Shown in pieces: positions 63,615 through 64,000 of a stretch of DNA of 64,000 nt. The notes beneath the pieces are model-generated. The model was not told the DNA's origin and ran no database searches. It was given only the letters and a program-made list of their open reading frames with translations. Made by a program: the position numbers and the translations under genes. The first letter of the stretch is position 1; each line of letters opens with the position of its first letter. The DNA is from Amanita rubescens. Taxonomy: Eukaryota; Basidiomycota; Agaricomycetes; Agaricales; Amanitaceae. The stretch spans positions 62,001 through 126,000 of the forward strand of contig WION01000124.1 in assembly GCA_015039365.1 (NCBI GenBank), in the 5' to 3' direction.

Positions 63615-64000
63615 CAAGATCCCTGCCGCGTGCGTCCTTCTATTCGCCTTTCTTAACCGTTATAATGATGCATTTGGTGCATTCGTTCTGCAGCGTTAGT
63701 CATGGCTGACCTTACAAGCGCGCCTTCCCACAACGAGCCTTTGCAGCATGTACGTAGGGTTTTTGCGATTAATTGATTCTGTACAATGACGCCTGGGATG
63801 CTAGGCAATCATCGATAATTCTGTTAAGTTGGCCAGGGATTCAGAGGGAATGTTGGGACAGGGAATGTTAGGACAGGGCCTCAGTTTTGAACCCGGAAAG
63901 GATGGACTTCCCTTGGGCCAGCCGCCGCGTGTGTCCTTCCCTCTCACCTTTCTTAACCAATTATAATGATGTAATGGGTATATTCGTTCTGCAGCGAGCC
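63615..64000 (+). repeat. Duplicated promoter of the PLC-like family gene
   Basis: A block of about 90 bp containing CCTTTCTTAACC, TTATAATGATG and ATTCGTTCTGCAGCG occurs at about 63620-63700 and again from about 63915 to the window edge, offset near 299 bp. The first copy leads into a start codon at 63702; the second is cut by the window end. Confidence 0.75.
63702..63965 (+). pseudogene. Truncated 5' end of a second PLC-like family gene
   Basis: MADLTSAPSHNEPLQH, an intron GTACGT..TGCTAG, then AIIDNSVKLARDSEGMLGQG and MLGQGLSFEPGKDGLPLGQ parallel the first two exons of the 932-residue gene (MSDLHNLGFEPLHH, EEIGNSVKLRFNEDKDVV, RKKLSFGMVVALTGD). Where the family continues with the AGDF segment, the frame runs into the next promoter copy and stops at 63965. 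The 12-15 bp GGAATGTTGGGACAG unit is itself doubled. It is therefore a broken 5' fragment, probably followed by a further, complete copy beyond the window. Confidence 0.65.

Noticed and set aside
1..64000. Transposable elements as the cause of the duplications
   Set aside because: I found no transposase, reverse transcriptase or integrase motif, and no clear terminal repeats or target-site duplications at the segment ends.
1..64000. tRNA or rRNA genes
   Set aside because: Reading for B-box-like GGTTCGAA strings gave a few hits (for example near 15790 and 30760), but none had a matching A box or cloverleaf.

Overview
The window looks like nuclear DNA of a filamentous basidiomycete, most likely an Agaricomycete. 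Genes are cut by many short introns (about 40-60 nt, mostly GT..AG). Families typical of that class are present: polyporopepsin-type aspartic peptidases, an RTC4-like domain protein, an HGD-type TKL kinase, a NACHT protein, a relic with a basidiomycete HET-type motif, a P450 and F-box proteins. I found no bacterial operon, rRNA, tRNA, CRISPR array, transposase or reverse transcriptase. Gene models were made by reading splice sites by eye and checking codon phase across each junction.

Layout. 1-9.7 kb: three aspartic peptidase genes (two form a tandem duplication with their promoters), one unrecognised gene on the minus strand and a decayed F-box-like stretch. 10.4-13.8 kb: a five-exon RTC4-like gene. 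14-20 kb: three dienelactone hydrolase (DLH) family genes, an Sds3-like gene and an antisense aspartic peptidase scrap. 20.3-29.5 kb: F-box copy 1 (frameshifted), a TKL-like kinase, a DUF952 gene, F-box copy 2 and a broken glutaredoxin. 29.5-37.2 kb: HET-like relic, intact P450 and a 714-residue protein of unknown function with octad repeats. 37.2-43.2 kb: HsbA-like gene without signal peptide, kinase relic, NACHT gene with 72-bp tandem repeats, then GC-rich decayed sequence. 45-50 kb: F-box copies 3 and 4, each preceded by an antisense F-box scrap, and the intact mitochondrial Grx5-type gene. 50.8-64 kb: MetX-like hydrolase, coiled-coil protein, SDR, fourth DLH, and a 932-residue protein with a phospholipase C-like helical motif set, whose family member starts again at the right edge in a duplicated promoter region.

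The window is an accessory, duplication-rich region more than a pathway. Gene families have expanded by local and segmental duplication and several copies have decayed. The most interesting points are: (1) two aspartic peptidases in which both catalytic Asp-Thr-Gly motifs read Asp-Thr-Ala; (2) two unrelated-looking proteins (33.5-35.7 kb and 53.3-54.7 kb) that share an ordered His...Cys motif set suggesting a permuted papain fold, one fused to octad repeats and the other to a coiled coil; (3) antisense F-box scraps upstream of F-box genes; (4) a NACHT protein with fresh 24-residue repeats; (5) the 932-residue PLC-like protein with a nested 5'-end duplication at the window edge.
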